In this document: one piece after another, positions 1-6,528 of the stretch
How the letters are laid out: each line of letters opens with the position of its first letter
How positions within the stretch are numbered: the first letter of the stretch is position 1
Source of the DNA: Gammaproteobacteria bacterium
Lineage (GTDB): Bacteria > Pseudomonadota > Gammaproteobacteria > SZUA-229
Length of the DNA: 11,033 nt
Direction of reading: 5' to 3'
Assembly: GCA_026197015.1 (NCBI GenBank)
Contig: JAPHRB010000068.1
Location: forward strand, 1 to 11,033
The notes under the pieces: model-generated
What the model was told of the DNA's origin: nothing
The model's database searches: none
Seen by the model: the letters and a program-made list of their open reading frames with translations, nothing else
Translations under genes and position numbers: made by a program

Positions 1-18
1 AGTTTAAACCAGTTTAAA
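1..18. repeat. Direct repeat AGTTTAAA x2, 10-base period
   Basis: AGTTTAAA occurs at 1-8 and again at 11-18, separated by CC, so the copies are one helical turn apart. Each contains the palindrome TTTAAA. Spacing of one turn is compatible with a protein-binding site, but in AT-rich DNA it could be chance. The window edge cuts the left context, so more copies may lie outside. Confidence 0.35.
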
Positions 19-161
19 AATGGGAAAAGTGCTAATAAATTCATGTATTTGACGTGGTATCCATTAAGCGGGGGTTTTTAGGTGGCGCGTATTATAACAT
101 ACAAAGATCATGCTTATTAGGCGATGCTTAAATAGATTTGTATTCTATTAACTAAAAATTT

Positions 162-173
162 AACGGGTCCGTT
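162..173. promoter_or_regulatory. Small inverted repeat in the acnB leader
   Basis: AACGG and CCGTT form perfect 5-base arms around a GT spacer, 78 bases before the acnB start. It could be a half-turn operator or a minor stem in the leader. No regulator can be assigned from sequence alone, and the arms are short enough to arise by chance. Confidence 0.25.
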
Positions 174-250
174 TATATCACACAGGAAATTGCTCTCAGC
201 AAGATGTATACTATGCGCAAACATAAAACCTGATCTATAAGGAACCAACC

Positions 251-2824
251 GTGCTCGAAGCTTATCGTAAACATGTTGAAGAACGCGCGGCAGAAAATCT
301 GCCTCCATTAGCACTTGATGCTAAACAAGTTGCTGATTTAATAGAAATTATTAAAAACCCTGGTAAAGAAGACCCAGAAGAAATATTAGCTCTGCTGGTG
401 CATCGAGTGCCACCTGGTGTTGATCAGGCAGCTTATGTAAAAGCGGCTTTTCTATCGGCCCTTGCCAAAGGTGAGACACAATGTGAGCTGATTTCTCGCA
501 TTAGAGCGGTTGAATTATTAGGCACCATGTTAGGTGGCTACAATATCCAGTCACTTATAGATTGCCTTGATAGTGAAGAAACCGCTCCTACGGCTGTAAT
601 CGCTTTATCACATACTTTACTTATTTATGACGCTTTTCATGATGTAGCTGAAAAGGCAAAAACCAATGCGTTTGCACAACAGGTGCTCGAGTCATGGGCA
701 GAAGCAGAATGGTTTGAGTCTAAGCCAGAAATGGCCAGAGAAATTACCGTAACAGTTTATAAAGTGCCTGGCGAAACCAATACTGATGATTTATCACCTG
801 CTACCGAGGCGTGGAGTCGCCCTGATATTCCGTTACACGCTAAATCTATGCTGATAACTAAAATGCCTGAAGTAGATGGCAAGGCTCCCATAGAAGTTAT
901 AGAAGAGCTCAAAAAGAAAGGTCACCCAATTGCTTATGTGGGTGATGTAGTAGGTACTGGTTCATCTAGAAAATCGGCAATTAACTCCGTTTTATGGCAT
1001 ATGGGTGAGGATATACCTTACGTACCTAATAAACGTGAAGGTGGTGTTATTTTAGGCGGCAAAATTGCGCCAATATTCTTTAATACGGCAGAAGATTCCG
1101 GCGCATTACCGATTGAGTGTGATGTTGAAAAAATGGAAACCGGTGATGTTATAACCATCCGCCCCTATGATGGCATAATTGAAAACCTCGATGGTTCACA
1201 AATCTGTAAGTTTGACTTACGACCATTAACTATGCCAGATGAGGTTCGAGCCAATGGCCGTATACCGCTAATTATCGGTCGAGGTTTAACAACACGTGCG
1301 CGTGAACATCTTGGTAAACCAGAAAATGATACTTTCCTAAAACCAGTAGACCCTGCAGATACGGGTAAAGGTTATACTCATGCACAGAAAATCGTAGGTC
1401 GTGCATGTGGTGTTGAAGGTATACGCCCAGGCACTTATTGTGAGCCTAAAATGACCACAGTCGGCTCGCAGGATACAACCGGAGCAATGACGCGTGATGA
1501 ATTAAAAGAATTAGCGTGTTTAGGTTTCTCTGCCGATTTGGTAATGCAATCATTCTGTCATACAGCGGCGTATCCAAAACCGGTTGATATTAACTTGCAG
1601 CACAATTTACCTGATTTTATGCAATCAAGATCAGGTGTAGCATTACGTCCAGGTGACGGAATAATTCATTCATGGTTAAACAGAATGATTTTACCGGATA
1701 CAGTGGGTACAGGTGGTGATTCACATACGCGTTTTCCAATGGGTATTAGTTTTCCAGCAGGTTCTGGTTTGGTTGCATTTGCTGCAGCTCTGGGTGTAAT
1801 GCCATTAGATATGCCTGAGTCAGTGCTTGTTCGCTTTAAAGGTGAAATGCAGCCGGGTATTACCTTGCGTGATTTAGTGAATGCTATTCCTTATGTAGCA
1901 ATTCAAAAAGGTTTGTTAACTGTTGAGAAAAAAGGCAAGAAGAATGTCTTTAATGGTCGAGTATTAGAAATTGAAGGCCTGCCAGATTTAAAAGTCGAAC
2001 AGGCATTTGAATTATCTGATGCATCAGCCGAACGTTCTGCTAATGGTTGTACAGTACGTTTAAATAAAGAGCCTATTATTGAATATTTAAATTCAAATGT
2101 TACATTATTAAAATGGATGATTTCTAACGGATATGAAGATCAACGTACACTGCAACGCAGAATCGATGCGATGGAAGCGTGGTTGGCAGATCCTCAATTA
2201 ATTGAGCCTGATGCAGATGCTGAATATGCAGAGATAATTGAAATTGATTTAAATGAGATTAAAGAACCTATCCTTGCGTGCCCGAATGACCCGGATGATG
2301 TTAAACAATTATCTGATGTTCAGGGAACAAAAATTGATGAGGTATTTATCGGTTCATGTATGACTAATATTGGTCATTACCGTGCTGCGGGCAAAGTGCT
2401 TGAAAATATATCGAATATTCCTACAAGAATGTGGATAGCACCACCTACTAAAATGGATGAACGTCAGTTAACAGAAGAAGGTTACTACAGTATATTTGGA
2501 AAAGCCGGTGCACGTACAGAAATGCCAGGTTGTTCTTTGTGTATGGGAAATCAGGCACGTGTTGCAGATAACTCTACTGTTATATCAACTTCAACACGAA
2601 ACTTTCCAAATCGATTAGGTAATAATGCGAATGTTTATCTAGCATCTGCAGAACTCAGTGCTGTAACGGGTGTTCTGGGATACTTACCTACACCCGCAGA
2701 ATATCTTGAAAAAGTTAAACACATTGAACCAATGGCTGATGATATTTATCGCTATCTTAATTTCCATGAAATTGCGGAATATAAAGACGTAGCAGATAAA
2801 GTTATTCCTATAACGCTTGCTTAG
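251..2824 (+). CDS. acnB: Aconitate hydratase B (bifunctional aconitase / 2-methylisocitrate dehydratase family)
   Basis: Cytoplasmic [4Fe-4S] enzyme that interconverts citrate and isocitrate through cis-aconitate in the TCA cycle; AcnB proteins can also act on 2-methylisocitrate. The 857 residues match the family length (E. coli 865). The order is AcnB-type: a helical HEAT-like domain (about 1-160), the swivel domain moved to the N-terminal side (about 165-390, with GTGSSRKSAINS at 235-246), then the catalytic domains. GDSHTRFP is at 489-496. The cluster ligands are visible as Cys703 in GSCMTN and Cys761/Cys764 in GCSLCMGN. The start is GTG at 251, with TAAGGA 7 bases upstream and an in-frame stop at 224-226. 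crcB follows after 15 bases and may be cotranscribed. In E. coli, AcnB that has lost its cluster binds mRNA; whether this one does cannot be seen. Confidence 0.98.
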   Translation: MLEAYRKHVEERAAENLPPLALDAKQVADLIEIIKNPGKEDPEEILALLVHRVPPGVDQAAYVKAAFLSALAKGETQCELISRIRAVELLGTMLGGYNIQSLIDCLDSEETAPTAVIALSHTLLIYDAFHDVAEKAKTNAFAQQVLESWAEAEWFESKPEMAREITVTVYKVPGETNTDDLSPATEAWSRPDIPLHAKSMLITKMPEVDGKAPIEVIEELKKKGHPIAYVGDVVGTGSSRKSAINSVLWHMGEDIPYVPNKREGGVILGGKIAPIFFNTAEDSGALPIECDVEKMETGDVITIRPYDGIIENLDGSQICKFDLRPLTMPDEVRANGRIPLIIGRGLTTRAREHLGKPENDTFLKPVDPADTGKGYTHAQKIVGRACGVEGIRPGTYCEPKMTTVGSQDTTGAMTRDELKELACLGFSADLVMQSFCHTAAYPKPVDINLQHNLPDFMQSRSGVALRPGDGIIHSWLNRMILPDTVGTGGDSHTRFPMGISFPAGSGLVAFAAALGVMPLDMPESVLVRFKGEMQPGITLRDLVNAIPYVAIQKGLLTVEKKGKKNVFNGRVLEIEGLPDLKVEQAFELSDASAERSANGCTVRLNKEPIIEYLNSNVTLLKWMISNGYEDQRTLQRRIDAMEAWLADPQLIEPDADAEYAEIIEIDLNEIKEPILACPNDPDDVKQLSDVQGTKIDEVFIGSCMTNIGHYRAAGKVLENISNIPTRMWIAPPTKMDERQLTEEGYYSIFGKAGARTEMPGCSLCMGNQARVADNSTVISTSTRNFPNRLGNNANVYLASAELSAVTGVLGYLPTPAEYLEKVKHIEPMADDIYRYLNFHEIAEYKDVADKVIPITLA

Positions 2825-2839
2825 TAATTCAGCTTAAAT

Positions 2840-3217
2840 ATGAAAACCTTATTATTTGTTGCCTTGGGAGGAGCGCTGGGAGCAGTGCTTCGATACTCTA
2901 TTTCTTCTGGTGTTTATAGCTGGTTTGGTCGATCTTTTCCCTATGGAACTCTGGCAGTAAATGTAATAGGTTCATTGGCTATTGGTTTATTGTCAATACT
3001 GATGGTTGAAAAATTTAATGTGTCACAGGAAATCAAGTTAGGGGTAGTGGTTGGTGTTTTAGGGGCGTTAACTACTTTTTCTACATTCTCCTGGGATACA
3101 GTTGATTTATTACAGCAGGGATTAATTCAAAAAGCCCTGTTAAATGTTTTGTTGAATGTTGTTGTCTGTATAAGTGCTGTTTGGGTTGGTACTGTTTGGG
3201 CTAAGTCGATGATATAA
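2840..3217 (+). CDS. crcB: Fluoride-specific ion channel Fluc/CrcB
   Basis: Small inner-membrane channel that exports fluoride as a dual-topology dimer. The 125 residues are the normal length and contain about four hydrophobic segments (roughly 1-25, 35-57, 66-88 and 98-121). Family signatures are present: GGALGAVLRY (10-19), PYGTLAVNVIGS (34-45) with the conserved Asn41, and GALTTFSTFS (75-84), the region of the central Na+ site and the pore Phe residues. The start lies 15 bases after the acnB stop with no clear Shine-Dalgarno sequence, so translation may depend on coupling to acnB. The gap is too short for a fluoride riboswitch. The crcB-serS neighbourhood resembles Pseudomonas-type genomes, but here a 414-base gap with a decayed gene separates the two. 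Confidence 0.95.
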   Translation: MKTLLFVALGGALGAVLRYSISSGVYSWFGRSFPYGTLAVNVIGSLAIGLLSILMVEKFNVSQEIKLGVVVGVLGALTTFSTFSWDTVDLLQQGLIQKALLNVLLNVVVCISAVWVGTVWAKSMI

Positions 3218-3278
3218 AAAACATCATTTCTATTTATGTTGGAAGGATAAGTCAGTATTAGCAAAGAGATTTCGAGTT

Positions 3279-3570
3279 ATGGAAAAATTGTCAGTTGTTT
3301 ATATATTGACATCAAAAGGAAATGGGGCTTGATATGTTGGGATTACCAGTAACTTGATAGAAAAATTTGTGAGCAAAAACAGAAATTTGTTGGTGATTTT
3401 GCGGAATAATAGAATCTCACATTATTGGTTTATTACGGAATTTATACAGATATGGCATCGGCCATTACTCGAGAAAACCCATTAAAAAATGGAATTGAAA
3501 CTGGAAGAAAAGGATAATAGAAAAAGAGAACCCATATTGGTTAGATTTATGGGATGAAATAAACAGATAA
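3279..3570 (+). pseudogene. Decayed small GIY-YIG endonuclease gene
   Basis: A relic of about 95 codons in the crcB-serS gap, found by joining three frames. From ATG 3279 it reads MEKLSVVYILTSKGNGA, then TGA (3330-3332), then YVGITSNLIEK. VYI plus YVG at this spacing is the GIY-YIG core. A one-base loss near 3360-3368, in an A/T run, moves to the frame reading ICEQKQKFVGDFAE. TAA and TAG (3407-3412) follow, then NLTLLVYYGIYTDMASAITR. A second shift near 3474-3477, in an AAAA run, gives KPIKKWN, TGA (3496-3498), then NWKKRIIEKENPYWLDLW and DEINR, ending at TAA 3568-3570. From memory of the family, intact members read TSNLxxRIxEHK and ITREKxIKKWxRxWK, so the usual catalytic Arg is Lys here and the His is Gln. 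Four stop codons at three sites, two frameshifts and a lost catalytic residue indicate a dead gene rather than sequencing error. Confidence 0.82.
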
Positions 3571-3572
3571 CC

Positions 3573-3605
3573 TGTCATCTCCGAATGCTTGTCTCGGGAA
3601 TGACA
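3573..3605. repeat. Degenerate palindrome after the GIY-YIG relic
   Basis: TGTCAT (3573-3578) pairs with ATGACA (3600-3605). After a C/A mismatch the stem continues with a T-G wobble and CCGA (3581-3584) against TCGG (3594-3597), leaving a 9-base loop. Read on the minus strand it begins TGTCATTCCCGAGA, which resembles a dispersed palindromic repeat family, seen in many proteobacteria, whose ends read roughly TGTCATTCCCG. It starts 2 bases after the relic's stop and ends 26 bases before serS, with no T-run, so it is not a canonical terminator. It might still affect the serS leader RNA. Membership in a repeat family is inferred from memory of the motif. Confidence 0.6.
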
Positions 3606-3631
3606 AACTATAAAAGAATTTAGAGTAAAAA

Positions 3632-4909
3632 ATGCTAGACCAAAAACAACTAAGAACCGATATAGAAAGTGTAGCTAAAAACCTGACAAAACACGGCTAC
3701 CAACTTGACGTAAATAAGTTCAATGAGCTCGAGGCACAACGTAAGGACCTGGCAGTAAAAACTCAGGATTTACAAAACGAGCGTAATACAAAATCCAGGA
3801 GTATAGGTAAAGCAAAAGCTAGTGGTGAAGATATTTCCCCTTTATTGGACGAAGTATCTACACTGGGTGATGATCTTGATGCCGCTAAAAAGCAGCTAGA
3901 TGATGTGCAGGATCAAATTCATGAAATGATGATGGGCATGCCAAATATGCTGCATGAATCAGTTCCTGACGGTAAAAGTGAAGACGATAATATTGAAGTT
4001 AGGAAATGGGGCGAGCCAACAGCACTTGATTTTGAAGCTAAAGATCATGTTGAACTAGGGGCGCCTAATGACTGGTTAGATTTTGAAACGGCAGCAAAAA
4101 TTACCGGTTCACGTTTCGTTGTTATGCGAGGTGATATGGCCAGGCTTCATCGAGCATTAATTCAGTTTATGCTCGATTTACATACTAATGAACATGGTTA
4201 TGAAGAGGTTTACGTACCATTTTTAGTAAATAAAGATAGCTTGAAAGGAACCGGGCAATTACCCAAATTTGAAGAAGATTTATTTGCACTGAAAGGTGAA
4301 AGTGAATATTACCTGATTCCAACAGCTGAAGTTCCCATTACAAATATCAGTCGTGGTGAAATTATTGATGCGCAAGATATGCCTGTAAAATACACTGCGC
4401 ATACGCCTTGTTTCAGGTCTGAAGCCGGTTCTTATGGTCGTGACACAAGAGGTATGATTCGTCAGCATCAGTTTGAAAAAGTTGAAATGGTGCAACTGGT
4501 AAAACCGGACGACTCGTGGGATGCTCTAGAAGAAATTACCGGGCATGCTGAAGCCATATTACAAAAACTAAACCTGCCTTATCGAGTATTAACTCTATGT
4601 GCAGGGGATACCGGTTTTTCATCTGCAAAAACCTATGATCTTGAGGTGTGGTTACCAGGTCAACAGGCATACCGTGAAATTTCTTCTATCAGTAATTTTC
4701 TTGATTTTCAGGCGCGTCGTATGTCAGCTCGCTGGCGTAACCCGGAAACCGGTAAACCGGAGTTACTTCATACATTAAATGGCTCAGGCCTGGCGGTAGG
4801 TCGCACTCTGGTTGCTGTTTTAGAAAACTACCAACAAGCAGATGGCAGCATTAAGGTGCCAGACGTTCTACAATCTTATATGGGTGGTGTGACAGTTCTA
4901 CAACCTTAA
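3632..4909 (+). CDS. serS: Serine--tRNA ligase
   Basis: Class II aminoacyl-tRNA synthetase that charges tRNA(Ser), and tRNA(Sec) where present, with serine in the cytoplasm. The 425 residues are close to E. coli (430). An N-terminal antiparallel coiled-coil arm (about 28-102) grips the long variable arm of tRNA(Ser). The catalytic core shows GTGQLPKFEEDLF (206-218), TAEVPITN (231-238), motif 2 FRSEAGSYGRDTRG (261-274) with its ATP-binding arginines, and motif 3 NGSGLAVGRTLVAVLENY (383-400). The conserved segment usually written SSCSN reads SSISN here (351-355), an unusual Cys-to-Ile change. The start ATG 3632 has only a weak ribosome site (AGAG, 3622-3625). The 38-base gap to the next gene has no terminator, so readthrough into the STAS-like gene is possible. 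Confidence 0.98.
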   Translation: MLDQKQLRTDIESVAKNLTKHGYQLDVNKFNELEAQRKDLAVKTQDLQNERNTKSRSIGKAKASGEDISPLLDEVSTLGDDLDAAKKQLDDVQDQIHEMMMGMPNMLHESVPDGKSEDDNIEVRKWGEPTALDFEAKDHVELGAPNDWLDFETAAKITGSRFVVMRGDMARLHRALIQFMLDLHTNEHGYEEVYVPFLVNKDSLKGTGQLPKFEEDLFALKGESEYYLIPTAEVPITNISRGEIIDAQDMPVKYTAHTPCFRSEAGSYGRDTRGMIRQHQFEKVEMVQLVKPDDSWDALEEITGHAEAILQKLNLPYRVLTLCAGDTGFSSAKTYDLEVWLPGQQAYREISSISNFLDFQARRMSARWRNPETGKPELLHTLNGSGLAVGRTLVAVLENYQQADGSIKVPDVLQSYMGGVTVLQP

Positions 4910-4947
4910 AAAGTAATACGACAATGTAATCCGGCGAGGAGAGGCAA

Positions 4948-5310
4948 ATGCTGATTGTTAATCTGGATGAAGAAAACTCGATAGTATCAATCGAACCGAC
5001 AGGTTCGCTTGATGTAAAAGACTTTCAGGCTGCGGCATCAACAATCGACCCCTTTATTGAAAAATGTGGCCAGTTAAATGGGCTTATTATTCATACTGAG
5101 TCTTTTCCTGGCTGGGATTCATTTTCTGCATTAGTGACTCATCTTAAGTTTGTAAAAAATCACCATACTCAAATTAAACGTATTGCATTCGTGACTGACT
5201 CGGTTGTAGGGGCACTGGCGGAGTCGCTGGTTAGTCATTTCATTGATGCGCAAATAAAACACTTCCCTTATGCTGAATTTGATCAGGCAAAACAGTGGGT
5301 TGCCTCTTAG
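4948..5310 (+). CDS. SpoIIAA-like (STAS-fold) protein
   Basis: A 120-residue soluble protein with no signal peptide or membrane segment. The pattern matches the SpoIIAA-like family (Pfam SpoIIAA-like, formerly DUF3478): an N-terminal beta section (1-20), then GLIIHTESFPGWDSFSAL (45-62), then a helix rich in basic and His residues (THLKFVKNHHTQIKRI, 64-79), a strand and VTDS (82-85). These proteins have the STAS fold of anti-sigma-factor antagonists and sulfate-transporter C-termini, but most lack an assigned partner, and no phosphorylatable serine is obvious at the canonical site. Binding to a small lipid-like or hydrophobic ligand is possible but unproven. A strong ribosome site, AGGAGAGG (4937-4944), supports the start and suggests good expression. 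The neighbours do not identify a function. Confidence 0.85.
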   Translation: MLIVNLDEENSIVSIEPTGSLDVKDFQAAASTIDPFIEKCGQLNGLIIHTESFPGWDSFSALVTHLKFVKNHHTQIKRIAFVTDSVVGALAESLVSHFIDAQIKHFPYAEFDQAKQWVAS

Positions 5311-5337
5311 ATCATAACTTCATTTATATGTGATTTA

Positions 5338-5353
5338 GCTCTGATTTTAGAGC
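5338..5353. other. Short hairpin between the STAS-like and pentapeptide genes
   Basis: GCTCT (5338-5342) and AGAGC (5349-5353) form a perfect 5-base stem with a 6-base loop, 27 bases after the stop of the STAS-like gene. No T-run follows, so it is at best a weak terminator or an mRNA 3'-end stem. Nothing else convincing is seen in the 117-base gap; TTGCTA at 5389-5394 resembles a -35 box but lacks a good -10. Confidence 0.3.
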
Positions 5354-5427
5354 AGGTTCATAATTCAATATGCATCATGGATCATTTATTGCTATATTTT
5401 TCTTAACTGTAATTAATGTGACTATGC

Positions 5428-6306
5428 ATGATGAAATCGAATAAAGGCCGTTGGTATATAAAACAGGGAGAAAGAGTTCAGGGTCCGTTCCCTAATAAAT
5501 TAATTGGCTCTTATCTAATTCTTGGTCGAATCACGCAGGATACTCTGGTAAGTCAGGATAAAAATAACTGGTCTCCAGTTAGCGATTATCCAGCTATGGT
5601 GCCTGAGGTCGTAAAGGAGTCGGGAAACACTCTGGGTGACAGGGCATTAATGTTGGCGCGGATTCGAGAAGATGAGCGCAGTTCTAAATTAAATGACGCT
5701 GATGATTTTGATAATCGTCGGGAAGATGAAGAGCAGTTGATACAGCTTCATCGGCAAATTCGAGATGATGTGCAGCAAGGTTATAGTGTTAAATCTCATG
5801 CCCGAGTTGTCTATTCCAGTATTGCAATTTTACTGTTGCTTACCCTAATTGGCTTCTTTATAAGCAATAGTGGTGAGAGTATCAAATTGGCAGATTGCGA
5901 TGCGCTTGCTAAACCTGGAATTAACTGGTCTGCCTGTAATAAGCAGGGGGAAGTATTACGTAACCTGAATCTACAGCAGGTTAATTTTAGAAGCGCAAAA
6001 TTACAAACAGCAGATTTATCTGCTGCCCAGTTACAGGGTGCTGATTTAGCTTATGCTGATTTATCACAGGCAATTCTTATTTCTGCCAAATTAGTGAATA
6101 GCAATCTTAAAGGTGCTAATTTACGTCGAGCAAATTTAATGGGGGCAGATTTATCGGGCGCTAACTTATCTTATGCTGAATTGGTCGGATGTAATTTGCA
6201 GGGCAGTAATTTAGAGCAGGCCATTTTTGACCATGCAATATGGGTAAATGGTGAGAAATGTTTACCCGGTTCTGTGGGTGCTTGCTTATTACCGGTGTCT
6301 GACTAA
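5428..6306 (+). CDS. Single-pass membrane protein: GYF_2-like domain plus pentapeptide repeats
   Basis: The 292 residues split into four parts. Residues 8-60 (GRWYIKQGERVQGPFP onward, with NWSPVSDYP at 47-55) look like a GYF_2 domain, a small protein-interaction module. Residues 65-125 are charged and probably helical or disordered. Residues 127-147 (VVYSSIAILLLLTLIGFFIS) form one hydrophobic transmembrane segment. Residues 177-270 carry about 19 tandem pentapeptide units of the A(D/N)Lxx type, such as GADLAYADLS and GANLRRANLMGADLSGANLS, which fold as a right-handed beta-helix. A Cys-bearing cap (GEKCLPGSVGAC, 275-286) follows. Lysines and arginines before the membrane segment suggest the GYF_2 part is cytoplasmic and the helix periplasmic; this is inference. 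No signal peptide is present. The start is one of two tandem ATGs (5428 and 5431), with no clear ribosome site. A scaffolding or anchoring role is plausible, but no function is known to me. Confidence 0.85.
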   Translation: MMKSNKGRWYIKQGERVQGPFPNKLIGSYLILGRITQDTLVSQDKNNWSPVSDYPAMVPEVVKESGNTLGDRALMLARIREDERSSKLNDADDFDNRREDEEQLIQLHRQIRDDVQQGYSVKSHARVVYSSIAILLLLTLIGFFISNSGESIKLADCDALAKPGINWSACNKQGEVLRNLNLQQVNFRSAKLQTADLSAAQLQGADLAYADLSQAILISAKLVNSNLKGANLRRANLMGADLSGANLSYAELVGCNLQGSNLEQAIFDHAIWVNGEKCLPGSVGACLLPVSD

Positions 6307-6338
6307 GTTAAGCTTTATTCTTCACTCAAACTCCTTGC

Positions 6339-6358
6339 GGTGGCAAATTATTGCCGCC
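6339..6358. terminator. Stem-loop after the pentapeptide gene, possible terminator
   Basis: GGTGGCAA (6339-6346) pairs with TTGCCGCC (6351-6358) along all 8 bases, with one G-T wobble and a 4-base ATTA loop. It lies 32 bases after the stop at 6304-6306. It is the strongest GC-rich hairpin in the window, but ATAAAACTG follows it and the T-rich tract begins only about 20 bases later, so Rho-independent termination would be imperfect. It probably separates the pentapeptide gene from the diguanylate cyclase gene. Confidence 0.5.
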
Positions 6359-6423
6359 ATAAAACTGTCATATCTCCTTTTTAATTCTTTTTTTATAATT
6401 TCCAGAAAATAAATATAAGAACA

Positions 6424-6451
6424 TTTTTATGGTAAGTTATTGATATATAAT
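6424..6451 (+). promoter_or_regulatory. Candidate sigma-70-type promoter for the diguanylate cyclase gene
   Basis: A perfect TATAAT lies at 6446-6451 in AT-rich DNA, 77 bases before the chosen start codon. With a 16-base spacer the -35 would be TTTTTA (6424-6429), a poor match. It sits after the stem-loop at 6339-6358, where a new transcription unit would be expected. A perfect -10 in AT-rich sequence is weak evidence on its own. Confidence 0.35.
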
Positions 6452-6515
6452 AACTTATACTTGTTTTGGTTCGAGTTGGCACAGTTGTCGCAATGTTGCT
6501 GATTAAGACTAAAAC

Positions 6516-6520
6516 AGGAA
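6516..6520 (+). promoter_or_regulatory. Ribosome binding site that sets the diguanylate cyclase start
   Basis: AGGAA lies 8 bases before ATG 6529. The longer in-frame options, TTG 6466 and ATG 6493, have no purine-rich site in front, and the 21 residues they would add match nothing I recognise. TTG 6466 also begins only 14 bases after the candidate -10 box. The start is therefore placed at 6529. Confidence 0.65.
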
Positions 6521-6528
6521 CTACCAAT

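Larger units (their letters stand above)
1..250. other. Non-coding leader upstream of acnB
   Basis: No supported gene lies here. The frame of acnB is closed by a TAA at 224-226, so the coding region does not extend into this stretch. It holds an 8-base direct repeat at 1-18 and a short inverted repeat at 162-173, listed separately. TTGACG at 49-54 resembles a -35 box, and TATAAC (93-98) and TATACT (207-212) resemble -10 boxes, but none has a partner at 16-18 bases, so I do not call a promoter. TAAGGA at 238-243, 7 bases before the GTG, is the likely acnB ribosome binding site. Confidence 0.6.

Noticed and set aside
117..314. Minus-strand open frame of 65 codons over the acnB leader and start
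   Set aside because: It overlaps the acnB start, has no ribosome site I can support and no recognisable motif.
2825..2839. Fluoride riboswitch in front of crcB
   Set aside because: Only 15 bases separate acnB and crcB, too little for the aptamer, and I see no such fold in the end of acnB.
3208..3228. Terminator after crcB
   Set aside because: The GATGAT/ATCATT stem has only 5 pairs plus a wobble, with a 9-base A-rich loop and no real T-run.
3306..3334. serS promoter with perfect -35 TTGACA at 3306-3311
   Set aside because: No acceptable -10 lies 16-18 bases downstream (TTGATA or TGATAT only). The TTGACA is also explained as part of the relic's coding sequence (I-L-T-S codons).
3279..3570. 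Active GIY-YIG gene expressed by programmed frameshifting and stop readthrough
   Set aside because: It would need two shifts and readthrough at three stop sites, and the usual catalytic Arg is missing. Decay is far simpler.
5369..5434. Near-repeat TATGCATCATG / TATGCATGATG around the pentapeptide gene start
   Set aside because: Two copies matching at 10 of 11 bases in AT-rich DNA, with one covering the start codon, are not enough to call a regulatory repeat.
6466..6528. N-terminal extension of the diguanylate cyclase from TTG 6466
   Set aside because: No ribosome site precedes it and the -10 candidate lies immediately upstream, while AGGAA sits correctly before ATG 6529.
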